Of a stretch of DNA of 64,000 nt, positions 1 through 7,085 are shown one piece after another. This DNA is from Kitasatospora paranensis (GTDB taxonomy: Bacteria > Actinomycetota > Actinomycetes > Streptomycetales > Streptomycetaceae): assembly GCF_039544005.1 (NCBI RefSeq), contig NZ_BAABKV010000001.1:4464001-4528000 (forward strand). The letters run 5' to 3'. Made by a program: the position numbers and the translations under genes. The notes under the pieces were generated by a model that saw only the letters and a list, made by a program, of their open reading frames with translations, did no database searches and had not been told where the DNA came from. Each line of letters begins with the position of its first letter. Positions within the stretch are counted from its first letter, which is position 1.

Positions 1-151
1 GGAGCCGTGGTCGGCGGCGGATACACCCGCTGCTGGCGGATACGCTACCGGGCGAACCTGAGACGACCCGAACAGCCTGCCAGCTGAGACCAGACCGGTA
101 TGCACCGGAACGGCCCCGCTGTGACCAATCACGCAGGCCGGTGACGCGTCG
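1..151. other. Intergenic edge, no gene seen
   Basis: This short stretch lies downstream of pbpA. In related actinomycetes a Ser/Thr kinase gene (pknA/pknB type) usually follows pbpA, but no kinase start or glycine-rich loop coding is visible here, so it would begin outside the window. No terminator hairpin was recognised. Confidence 0.5.
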
Positions 152-1612
152 CTACCCCTTGACCACGGCTTCCATGACGCTCTTCGCGATCGGCGCGGCG
201 ATCGAGCCGCCGCTGATCTCGCGGCTCTCGGCGGCGCCGTCCTCGACCACGACCGCGACGGCGACCTGCTTGCCGTCGGCGCCCTTGGCGTAGGACATGA
301 ACCAGGCGAACGGCAGGCCGCTGTTGTCCTGGCCGTGCTGGGCGGTGCCGGTCTTGCCGCCGACGGTGACGCCGTCGATCTGCGCCTTGGTGCCGGTGCC
401 GTTCTTGACCACGGACTCCATCAGCTGCTGCAGCTTCTGCGCGGTGGCCGGGGAGACCGCCTGGCTGAGCTGCTTCTCGGAGTGCTTGGACACCACGGCG
501 AGGTTCCCGGCCTGCTCCTGGTCCACCAGGTACGGCTGCATCAGGCTGCCGTTGTTGGCGATCGCCGCGGCGACCATGGCCATCTGGAGCGGGGTGGCCC
601 GGGTGTCGTGCTGGCCGATGGCGTCCATCGCGGTGCCGTCCGGCGAGGAGTTCGTCGGGAACACGCTGGTGGACGGCCGGATCGGCACATCCACCTGGGA
701 GTTGTTGAAGCCGAACTTCTCGGCCTGGGCGCGCAGCTTGTCCTTGCCCAGGTCGGCGCCGATCTTGCCGAAGACGGTGTTGCAGGAGAAGTCCATGCCG
801 ACCAGCAGTGTGGCGTTCTCGCAGGGCTCGGTGTCCGAGGCGTTCTTCAGCACGGTCTTGGTGCCGGGCAGGGTGTACGGGTTGGGGGTGTCCGTCTTGT
901 CCTCGGGGTTCTGGAACATCCCGGTCTCGAAGGCGGCCGCCGCGGTGATCAGCTTGAAGGTCGAGCCGGGCGGGTACGTCTCGCGCAGCGCCCGGTTCAG
1001 CATCGGCTTGTTCGGGTCGGCGTTGAGGTCCGTCCAGGCCTTGGCGTCGGCGGCGGTGCTGCCGGAGAAGGTGCCGGGGTCGTAGGACGGGGTGGAGACC
1101 AGCGCGAGGATCGCGCCGGTGCGCGGGTCGATCGCGACCGCGGCGCCCTTCTTGTTGCCCAGGCCCTCGAAGGCGGCCTTCTGGGCCTTGGCGTTGATCG
1201 TGGTGACGACGTTGCCGCCCTTCTTGTCGCCGCCCGTCAGCATGTCGAGGGTGTTGCGGAAGAAGAGCCGCGAGTCGGTGCCGGCCAGGATGCCGTCCTC
1301 CAGGGACTCCAGCTGGCTGGTGCCGAAGGACTGCGAGGAGTAGCCGGTGACCGGGGCGTACATCGGGCCGTCGACCCAGCTGCGCTTGTACTTGTAGCGC
1401 AGGCCGTTGACGAAGTCGGAGTTGGTGACCGGCTGGCCGCCGACGATGATGTTGCCGCGCGGATAGGCGTAGCGGTCGTACTTGTTGCGGTCGTTGTGCT
1501 GGTTGCTCGCCCAGGCCTGGGCCTGGACCCCCTGCACCCAGTTGGTGCGCACCAGCAGGGCGAGGACGAGGACCAGGCAGAACACCGAGACCCGGCGGAT
1601 GGGCTTGTTCAC
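152..1612 (-). CDS. pbpA: Penicillin-binding protein, PbpA (class B transpeptidase)
   Basis: 486 aa class B penicillin-binding protein that cross-links peptidoglycan outside the membrane. One N-terminal membrane anchor (about residues 9-25) is followed by a dimerisation region and the transpeptidase domain. The three active-site motifs are visible: STFK (nucleophile near Ser217, in YPPGSTFKL), SCN (FSCNTVFGK) and KTGT (VGGKTGTAQ). It starts at an ATG 12 nt after the rodA stop, so it is co-transcribed with rodA, its SEDS polymerase partner. The gene order fhaA-fhaB-pstP-rodA-pbpA matches the conserved actinobacterial cluster that normally ends in Ser/Thr kinase genes. Length is normal for the family. 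The assignment is secure; whether the enzyme acts in elongation or in sporulation cannot be read from sequence. Confidence 0.95.
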   Translation of the reverse strand: MNKPIRRVSVFCLVLVLALLVRTNWVQGVQAQAWASNQHNDRNKYDRYAYPRGNIIVGGQPVTNSDFVNGLRYKYKRSWVDGPMYAPVTGYSSQSFGTSQLESLEDGILAGTDSRLFFRNTLDMLTGGDKKGGNVVTTINAKAQKAAFEGLGNKKGAAVAIDPRTGAILALVSTPSYDPGTFSGSTAADAKAWTDLNADPNKPMLNRALRETYPPGSTFKLITAAAAFETGMFQNPEDKTDTPNPYTLPGTKTVLKNASDTEPCENATLLVGMDFSCNTVFGKIGADLGKDKLRAQAEKFGFNNSQVDVPIRPSTSVFPTNSSPDGTAMDAIGQHDTRATPLQMAMVAAAIANNGSLMQPYLVDQEQAGNLAVVSKHSEKQLSQAVSPATAQKLQQLMESVVKNGTGTKAQIDGVTVGGKTGTAQHGQDNSGLPFAWFMSYAKGADGKQVAVAVVVEDGAAESREISGGSIAAPIAKSVMEAVVKG

Positions 1613-1624
1613 GTGCGGATCTCC

Positions 1625-3064
1625 CTATCGGGCCGGGGCCGGGGACGGCGCGGTGGCCGGTTCGGGCTCGGCTGCGGGGCGGCGGGCGCTGTCGCTGATC
1701 TTGAGCAGGATGGCGATCAGGGCCCAGTTGGCGACCACCGACGAACCGCCCTGGGCGAGGAACGGCATCGTCATACCGGTCAGCGGGATGAGGCCGGTGA
1801 CGCCGCCGGCGACCACGAAGACCTGCAGCGCGAACGCGGACGAGAGGCCGACGGCGAGCAGCTTGCCGAACGGGTCGCGGGCCGCCACGGCGGTGCGCAG
1901 GCCGCGCTGGACGATCAGGCCGTACAGCAGGAAGAGCGCCATCATGCCGGTGAGGCCGAGCTCCTCGCCGAACGAGCCGAGGATGAAGTCGCTCTTGGCG
2001 GCGAACTGGATCAGCCAGGAGCGGCCCTGGCCCAGACCGGAGCCGGTGACGCCGCCGGAGCCGAACGCCATCAGGGTCTGGCCGATCTGCTCGCTGGACT
2101 GCGCCGGCGGGTGCGGGCCGAACGCGGCCATCGGGTCGAGCCAGGCGTTGATGCGGGTCTTGACGTGCGGCTCGGCCATGGCGACCACGGTCGCGCCGCC
2201 GATCGACATGATCAGGCCGAAGACGATCCAGCTGGTCCGCTCGGTGGCGACGTAGAGCATCACCACGAAGAGGCCGAAGAACAGGAAGGACGAGCCGAGG
2301 TCGGTCTCGAAGATCAGGATGAGGATCGACAGCAGCCAGACCACGATGATCGGGCCGAGGTCGCGGCCGCGCGGCAGGTACAGCCCCATGAAGCGGCGGC
2401 TGGCCAGGGCCAGGGCGTCGCGCTTGACCATCAGGTAGCCGGAGAAGAAGATCGTCAGGATGATCTTGGCGAATTCGCCGGGCTGGATGGAGAAGCTGCC
2501 GATGTGGATCCAGATCTTGGCGCCGAAGTCGCCCGGCCGGGACGGGAAGAACGCCGGCGCCGCGAGCAGCACCAGGGCCACCGCCATCGAGATGTAGGTG
2601 TAGCGCTGGAGGATCCGGTGGTCCTTCAGCAGCACGATCACGCCGATGAAGAACGCGATGCCCAGACCCGACCACATCAGCTGGTTGGCGGCGGCCGGGT
2701 AGTTGCTGGCGAGCAGCTTGCCGGCCTTGTCCAGCCGCCAGATCATCACCAGGCCGAGCCCGTTCAGCAGGGTGGCCAGCGGCAGCAGCAGCGGGTCCGC
2801 GTACGGCGCGAAGCGGCGCATCACCAGGTGGGCGACGAGGGCGAGCGCGCCCATGCCCAGCCCGTAGGCGAGCATGCCGGCCGGCAGCGTGCCGTCCATC
2901 GCGAGGCCGACGTTGGCGTAGGCGAAGACGGGCAGCACCACCGCGAAGGCGAGCATGGCGAGCTCGGTGTTGCGGCGGTTGGGCGCGTTCTGCGGGGTGA
3001 TGGTGGTGTTGGCGCGTCGGGCGCCGCGGTCGGTGGAACTGTTGCTCAGGTCAAAGGTGCTCAC
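1625..3064 (-). CDS. rodA: FtsW/RodA/SpoVE family SEDS peptidoglycan polymerase
   Basis: 479 aa multi-pass membrane protein of the SEDS family, which polymerises lipid II into glycan strands. The sequence shows about twelve hydrophobic helices. It contains family signatures such as the GFGLG-like segment FGSGGVTGSGLGQG, the KSDFI segment, and the C-terminal GGSS motif (FLAQGGSSVVANW). The start is a GTG (MSTFDLS) preceded by a GGGGAG ribosome-binding site. It lies between pstP (46 nt gap) and pbpA (12 nt gap) on the same strand and so forms the usual SEDS-bPBP pair. The N-terminal 35 residues are polar and probably cytoplasmic. Since a separate ftsW normally lies in the dcw cluster, this copy is more likely RodA/SpoVE-like, but that is inference. 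Confidence 0.93.
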   Translation of the reverse strand: MSTFDLSNSSTDRGARRANTTITPQNAPNRRNTELAMLAFAVVLPVFAYANVGLAMDGTLPAGMLAYGLGMGALALVAHLVMRRFAPYADPLLLPLATLLNGLGLVMIWRLDKAGKLLASNYPAAANQLMWSGLGIAFFIGVIVLLKDHRILQRYTYISMAVALVLLAAPAFFPSRPGDFGAKIWIHIGSFSIQPGEFAKIILTIFFSGYLMVKRDALALASRRFMGLYLPRGRDLGPIIVVWLLSILILIFETDLGSSFLFFGLFVVMLYVATERTSWIVFGLIMSIGGATVVAMAEPHVKTRINAWLDPMAAFGPHPPAQSSEQIGQTLMAFGSGGVTGSGLGQGRSWLIQFAAKSDFILGSFGEELGLTGMMALFLLYGLIVQRGLRTAVAARDPFGKLLAVGLSSAFALQVFVVAGGVTGLIPLTGMTMPFLAQGGSSVVANWALIAILLKISDSARRPAAEPEPATAPSPAPAR

Positions 3065-3110
3065 GTGTAGGCCGCTCCCCGACGGCTGAGTCCCCTGGCG
3101 GGGGATGGTG

Positions 3111-4685
3111 CTACTTGGTCGGGCAGGAGGCCGCCAGCTGCTTCTCCTGCTCGGTGAGTTCGGGCGTGGTGCCGGGGTTCCCGGTGCTCAGGGTGCCGGA
3201 CGTCGGGCTGGGGCTGGGGCTCGCGGTGCCCTCGGTGCGCAGGGCCGCGGTGGTCAGGGCGGTCGAGGTGGCGGTCGGGCTGGGGCTCGGGCTCGCCGTG
3301 CCGGGCTGCGGGGCGGTGGTGGCGCCCTGCGAGACCTTCTTGCAGACCGCGGCCTGTGCGCCGAGCGTGCGGACCTGGTCCTGGGCGTCCGCCAGGCTCT
3401 TCGCCTGGATGGTCTTGCCGACCTGCGTCCGCTGGTAGTCGGGGAGGAACTTGAGCTCGATGTCGGCGTGCTTCTCGTACACCGAGGACAGGCTCAGCCC
3501 GGCCAGGCTCTGGTTGAGGCCGCGGTAGACCGCCACACCGTCGCCGTCGGCGCCGACGTAGTACTGGTCCTGCGTCCAGCGCCAGCCGAGGTAGCCGCCG
3601 CCGCCCAGCAGGCCGAGCACGACCAGCGCGCTCAGCGTCAGCTTGAGCCCGCGGCCCTTCTTGCGACGCCGCGAGCGGCCTTCCTCGTAGCCCTCGTACG
3701 CCTGCTCGTCGGCGGCGCCGTAACCGCCCTGGGGATCGCCGTAGCCGTCCGCGTAGCCCTCCGCGGGGCCGAAGCCCGGAGCGGTGTCGTAGCCGTTGGC
3801 GGGGCCGAAGGCGCCCTGCGGGGCCTGCGGGCGGCCGAGCCCGGCGGCGCGGCCGGCCGGGGTGTTCAGCAGCCCGGGGTCGGCGTGGTGCGGCTGCGCC
3901 TCGGCGACGGCACCCACCACCACCGGGATGTCGGCGAGCTGGCCGCTGAGGGTGTCGGTGGCGCCGACGTCGATGACGTCCGCCACGATGCAGGTGATGT
4001 TGTCCGGGCCGCCGCCGCGCAGCGCCAGCTGGATCAGCTCCTGGACGGTCTGCTGCGGGGCGTAGTAGCTCCCGAGCGTCTCCTCCAGGGTCTGGTGGCT
4101 GACCGGGCCGGACAGGCCGTCGGAGCAGATCAGGTAGCGGTCGCCGGCCCGGACCTCGCGGATCGACAGGTCGGGCTCGACCTGGCCGCGGCCGTCCAGT
4201 GCCCGCATCAGCAGGGAGCGCTGCGGGTGGGTCTCGGCCTCCTCCGGCGTGATCCGGCCCTCGTCGACCAGGCGCTGGACCCACGTGTGGTCCTGGGTGA
4301 TCTGGGTCAGCGAGCCGTCCCGCAGCAGGTAGGCGCGGGAGTCGCCGATGTGCACCATGCCCATCCGCTGGCCGGTCCACAGCATGGCGGTCAGGGTGCA
4401 GCCCATGCCCTCCAGCTGCGGGTCCTCCTCGACCATCTGCCGCAGCCGGTCGTTCGCGCCCTGGACAGCCTCCCCGAGGAGGGTCAGCAGGTCGGCGCCG
4501 GGGACGTCCTCGTCGAGCCGGACGATCGACCCGAGCACCTCGGAGGAGGCGACCTCGCCGGCCGCGGCGCCGCCCATGCCGTCGGCGACGGCGAGCAGCC
4601 TCGGACCGGCGTAGCCGGAGTCCTCGTTCCCCTCCCGGATCAGGCCCTTGTGCGAGCCGGCGGCGAAGCGCAGCACGAGGCTCAT
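3111..4685 (-). CDS. pstP: PP2C-family Ser/Thr phosphatase PstP
   Basis: 524 aa metal-dependent phosphatase that reverses PknA/PknB-type phosphorylation. The N-terminal PP2C domain (about 1-240) shows the metal-binding signatures EGNEDSG, ADGMGG, GDSRAY and SDGLSG. A low-complexity Gly/Tyr/Ala-rich linker leads to one transmembrane helix (about residues 335-360, LTLSALVVLGLLGGG), after which a Ser/Thr/Pro-rich extracellular tail follows. The start ATG (MSLVLRFAAGSHKG) matches the family N-terminus. The same reading frame is open far upstream, but that part is the antisense shadow of the fha genes' coding. The ATG overlaps by 4 nt (ATGA) the stop of a possible 39-codon ORF that sits between fhaB and this gene. 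The role in dephosphorylating FHA-bound kinase targets is inferred from family and context. Confidence 0.93.
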   Translation of the reverse strand: MSLVLRFAAGSHKGLIREGNEDSGYAGPRLLAVADGMGGAAAGEVASSEVLGSIVRLDEDVPGADLLTLLGEAVQGANDRLRQMVEEDPQLEGMGCTLTAMLWTGQRMGMVHIGDSRAYLLRDGSLTQITQDHTWVQRLVDEGRITPEEAETHPQRSLLMRALDGRGQVEPDLSIREVRAGDRYLICSDGLSGPVSHQTLEETLGSYYAPQQTVQELIQLALRGGGPDNITCIVADVIDVGATDTLSGQLADIPVVVGAVAEAQPHHADPGLLNTPAGRAAGLGRPQAPQGAFGPANGYDTAPGFGPAEGYADGYGDPQGGYGAADEQAYEGYEEGRSRRRKKGRGLKLTLSALVVLGLLGGGGYLGWRWTQDQYYVGADGDGVAVYRGLNQSLAGLSLSSVYEKHADIELKFLPDYQRTQVGKTIQAKSLADAQDQVRTLGAQAAVCKKVSQGATTAPQPGTASPSPSPTATSTALTTAALRTEGTASPSPSPTSGTLSTGNPGTTPELTEQEKQLAASCPTK

Positions 4686-4801
4686 GCGGTCGCCGCCCCC
4701 TTCCGGGACTGCTCGGCGGTGACCATGCCGCGGGCGCGCACGGCAGCGGCAGCGCGGGGGCCGCGCTCCCGGCTGGTCTTGGACGGGGTGGTGTCCCTCA
4801 T
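4682..4801 (-). CDS. Possible small ORF between fhaB and pstP (39 aa)
   Basis: A 39-codon ORF begins with ATG (MRDTTPSKTSRERG...) 6 nt after the fhaB stop. It ends with a TGA that overlaps the pstP start in the ATGA arrangement. A GGAAG ribosome-binding-like sequence lies about 9 nt upstream, inside the end of fhaB. The predicted peptide is basic and Ala/Arg-rich, with no membrane segment, and probably disordered. The tight spacing at both ends is what a translated coupling peptide would show, but in G+C-rich DNA such an ORF can occur by chance. I recognise no family. Conservation of its length and stop/start overlap in relatives would decide. Confidence 0.3.
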   Translation of the reverse strand: MRDTTPSKTSRERGPRAAAAVRARGMVTAEQSRKGAATA

Positions 4802-4807
4802 GCGCCG

Positions 4808-5320
4808 CTACTTCCGCAGTTCGATGACGGTCCGGCCGATACGGATCGGCATGCCCGGCTGGAGCGGCATCGGCGCGGTGAGCCGCTGCCGGTCCAGATA
4901 GGTGCCGTTGGTGGAGCCTAGATCCTCCACCGTCCACTGCCCAGCCTGATCCGGATAGATCCTGGCATGGCGGGAGGAGGCGTAGTCGTCGTCCAGCACG
5001 ATGGTGGAGTCGTGCGCCCGGCCCAGCGTGATCGTCTGGCCCTGGAGGGCGACGGTGGTGCCGGCCAGGGAGCCCTGCACGACCACCAGGTGGGTCGGGG
5101 CTCCGCGGCGCTGGCGCGGCTGCGGGGGTGCGGCGGGCCCGCCCTGCTGGGGCGGGCGGGCACCGGAGGCGGCGGCGGCCGGGGCGGTGCGCCGCGCGGT
5201 GCGCTGGTTCACCTTCGTGCCGAAGAGGTCGCTGCGGATGACCTGCACCGCGACGATGACGAACAGCCACAGCACGGCGAGGAAGCCCAGCCGCATGACC
5301 GTCAGGGTCAGTTCTGACAT
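4808..5320 (-). CDS. fhaB: FHA-domain protein FhaB (FipA-like)
   Basis: 170 aa. One N-terminal membrane helix (about residues 8-26, LGFLAVLWLFVIVAVQVI) is followed by a Pro/Ala-rich linker. A C-terminal forkhead-associated domain (about 90-168) carries the phosphothreonine-binding signature residues: GR, SSRHA and the SNGTYLD-type motif (GSTNGTYLD). It should recognise phosphothreonine peptides on kinase substrates of this operon. It is 12 nt downstream of fhaA on the same strand, and length and architecture are typical of FhaB. In mycobacteria the orthologue is linked to septal FtsZ-FtsQ interaction; here that is inference only. Confidence 0.93.
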   Translation of the reverse strand: MSELTLTVMRLGFLAVLWLFVIVAVQVIRSDLFGTKVNQRTARRTAPAAAASGARPPQQGGPAAPPQPRQRRGAPTHLVVVQGSLAGTTVALQGQTITLGRAHDSTIVLDDDYASSRHARIYPDQAGQWTVEDLGSTNGTYLDRQRLTAPMPLQPGMPIRIGRTVIELRK

Positions 5321-5332
5321 GAGTGGCCCGCT

Positions 5333-6190
5333 CTACCCTTCGACCTGTCGGTAGACGATGGTGGTGGACCCGAGGACGATTCGGGAGCCGTCGCGGAGCG
5401 TAGCGCGCTGGGTGTGCTGCCCGTCCACCACGATGCCGTTGGTGGACCCGAGGTCGAGCACCATCGGAGGCGTGCCCGGCCGGATCTCCGCGTGCTTGCG
5501 GGACACCCCGGGGTCGTCGATCCGGACGTCGGCCTCGGTGGACCTGCCCAGCACGCAGGCGTTGCCCGTGATCTGGTAGCGGGTGCCGTTGACCTCGATC
5601 CAGCGCCGGGTGTTCGCACCGCTGTGGCCGGAGCCGGGGAACGGCCGGACGTTCCCGCCCGCGGCGGGCGGGTTCGCCGGCATCGCGGGCGGCGCCGCGG
5701 GCGGCGGCGGCGCGTTGTACGGGGCCGCGCCCGGCTGCTGCCAGGGCGCGCCGGGCGCCGGCGGGGTCGGGCGCCGCTCGTAGCCGCCCGGGGCGGCCTG
5801 CTGCTGGGCCGGCTCCTCGCCGGCCAGCGTGCGGCTGCGCACCCGGTACAGGCCGGTGTCGAGCTCGTCGGCCTTCTCCAGGGTGACCTTGAGCGGGCCC
5901 ATGAAGCTGTAGCGCTGCGCCTCGGCGTACTCGCGGACCATCCCGGCGAGCTCCGTCCCGAGCTGGCCGGCGTACGGGCTGAGCCGCTCGTGGTCGTGCG
6001 GGCTGAGCTCGACGATGAAGTCGTTGGGGACGACGGTGCGGTCGCGGTTCCAGATGGTGGCGTTGTTGTCGCACTCGCGCTGGAGCGCGCCGGCGATCTC
6101 CACCGGTTGGACCTCGGACTTGAACACCTTGGCGAAGGTGCCGTTCACGAGACCCTCGAGCCGCTGCTCGAACTTCTTCAGGACTCCCAC
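5333..6190 (-). CDS. fhaA: FHA-domain protein FhaA with N-terminal DUF3662
   Basis: 285 aa starting at GTG (GVLKKFEQRLEGLV), preceded by a GGAAGGGGG ribosome-binding site. The open frame continues 62 codons upstream, but that part is Arg/Pro-rich and does not match the family. Residues 1-125 are the DUF3662 domain. A Pro/Ala/Gly-rich linker with PPPPAAPP-type runs follows, and a C-terminal FHA domain (about 195-280) carries GRS, SRKHAEI and GSTNGI. It is the first gene of the minus-strand operon that continues through fhaB, pstP, rodA and pbpA. In actinobacteria FhaA binds phosphorylated MviN-type proteins and regulates peptidoglycan synthesis; that role is taken from the family. Confidence 0.93.
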   Translation of the reverse strand: MGVLKKFEQRLEGLVNGTFAKVFKSEVQPVEIAGALQRECDNNATIWNRDRTVVPNDFIVELSPHDHERLSPYAGQLGTELAGMVREYAEAQRYSFMGPLKVTLEKADELDTGLYRVRSRTLAGEEPAQQQAAPGGYERRPTPPAPGAPWQQPGAAPYNAPPPPAAPPAMPANPPAAGGNVRPFPGSGHSGANTRRWIEVNGTRYQITGNACVLGRSTEADVRIDDPGVSRKHAEIRPGTPPMVLDLGSTNGIVVDGQHTQRATLRDGSRIVLGSTTIVYRQVEG

Positions 6191-6609
6191 GGGGCACCCC
6201 CTTCCAGGGCTTCGACCGGGCCGCGCTCGCGGGCCGGGTTGCGGTTTTCCGTACTGATCGTATCCACGTCGGGCCCATCCGTACGGTTCCCCGTGGACGT
6301 GGTCCCGGGGCGTGAGACCCGGCACACGGGTCGGACGGGGACGGGTCCGGGTACGGAGGGTGCCGACGGGCGGCAAGCCAGGGCTACCCGCCCGGGGCCC
6401 TTCTCACCCCTCGGTCACCCGTTCGTCGGGGTCCCGGCCGACCGGTCGGCCGGGTGGCGGGGCAACTGATTCGGAGGTAGCCCGCAGGTCGTGCTAATGT
6501 TTTGCATGTCGGAAGGGGCGCCCGAGAGGGAAGAACGGAAGACCGGCGAGGATGCGGTAAGGTTCTCGACGAGCAGGAAGGCACGCAAGCGCCCGACTGC
6601 GACACCCTT
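6191..6609. promoter_or_regulatory. Intergenic region: fhaA promoter and tRNA-Leu promoter
   Basis: About 420 nt separate divergent fhaA and tRNA-Leu. No ORF here looks coding. A possible extended -10 element TGCTAATGT lies near 6492-6500 and a TAAGGT -10-like hexamer at 6558-6563, about 50 nt before the tRNA. Neither has a clear -35 element, so the promoter calls are weak. The sequence around 6430-6460 is rich in GGCCGACCGG-type short palindromes. Confidence 0.35.
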
Positions 6610-6692
6610 GCGCGGGTGGCGGAATAGGCAGACGCGCTGGATTCAGGTTCCAGTGCCCGAAAGGGCGTGGGGGTTCAACTCCCCCTCGCGCA
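6610..6692 (+). tRNA. tRNA-Leu (CAG)
   Basis: A cloverleaf with a long variable arm, as expected for a type II tRNA. The anticodon stem CTGGA/TCCAG encloses the loop TTCAGGT, giving anticodon CAG at 6644-6646. The variable-arm stem is TGCCCGAAAGGGCG. The T arm is GGGGG-TTCAACT-CCCCC. The acceptor arms GCGCGGG and CTCGCGC pair, with A as discriminator base; the exact ends may shift by one base because acceptor and T stem share a C. No CCA is encoded. A strong terminator follows 5 nt later, so this is a stand-alone tRNA gene. Confidence 0.93.
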
Positions 6693-6697
6693 CAGCG

Positions 6698-6729
6698 AAG
6701 CCCCGCAGATCTTCGGATCTGCGGGGCTT
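6698..6729 (+). terminator. Rho-independent-type terminator of tRNA-Leu
   Basis: A perfect 14-bp stem (AAGCCCCGCAGATC and its complement) closed by a TTCG tetraloop at 6712-6715, followed by a short T-containing stretch. Its position directly after the tRNA makes its role clear. Confidence 0.9.
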
Positions 6730-7085
6730 TCTCGTTGTCCGCATGCGGGCCCGTGCTCCTGCGCGCCCCCTCGGCGACGCCTTCCCGGCCTTGTCCCGTG
6801 TTCACCAAGGTCTCCGAGTGGTAACAGCAGGTGCCCCCGAACGGATTCTGTCCTGAGGGGCTGATAAAACATCCTTCGGAAATTCCGTTCGACAGTTCGA
6901 GGAAATGTCCGATTTGGTGCCCGCTGGTGCCAACTCGGAGGTCTCCGCGGGGGTTGTACGTGGGGGATGGCCGGAGAATCGCCGCTTCGAGCGGCTGACC
7001 AGGCCTCTGTCTTTAAGTCGCGGGGACGTCGTTCTGTCCGGAATTCCACCCATATCCGCAGCATTGTCATCCAAGGAGATCGCGG
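6730..7085. promoter_or_regulatory. Leader of the S53 peptidase gene
   Basis: About 356 nt without a convincing gene between the tRNA terminator and the S53 peptidase. The part from 6850 to 6910 is relatively A+T-rich (TGATAAAACATCC) and may hold the promoter, but no clear -35/-10 pair was found. An AAGGAG ribosome-binding site at 7073-7078 sets the start of the peptidase at 7086. Confidence 0.45.

Noticed and set aside
129..3070. Very long open frames opposite to and out of phase with pbpA and rodA (848 and 911 codons)
   Set aside because: They are Arg/Pro/Gly/Ala-rich shadows typical of antisense or shifted frames in high-G+C DNA, with no family signature, and overlap well-supported genes completely.
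6610..6692. tRNA gene as an integration site of a mobile element
   Set aside because: No integrase, no repeated 3' tRNA fragment and no change in gene style was seen on either side.
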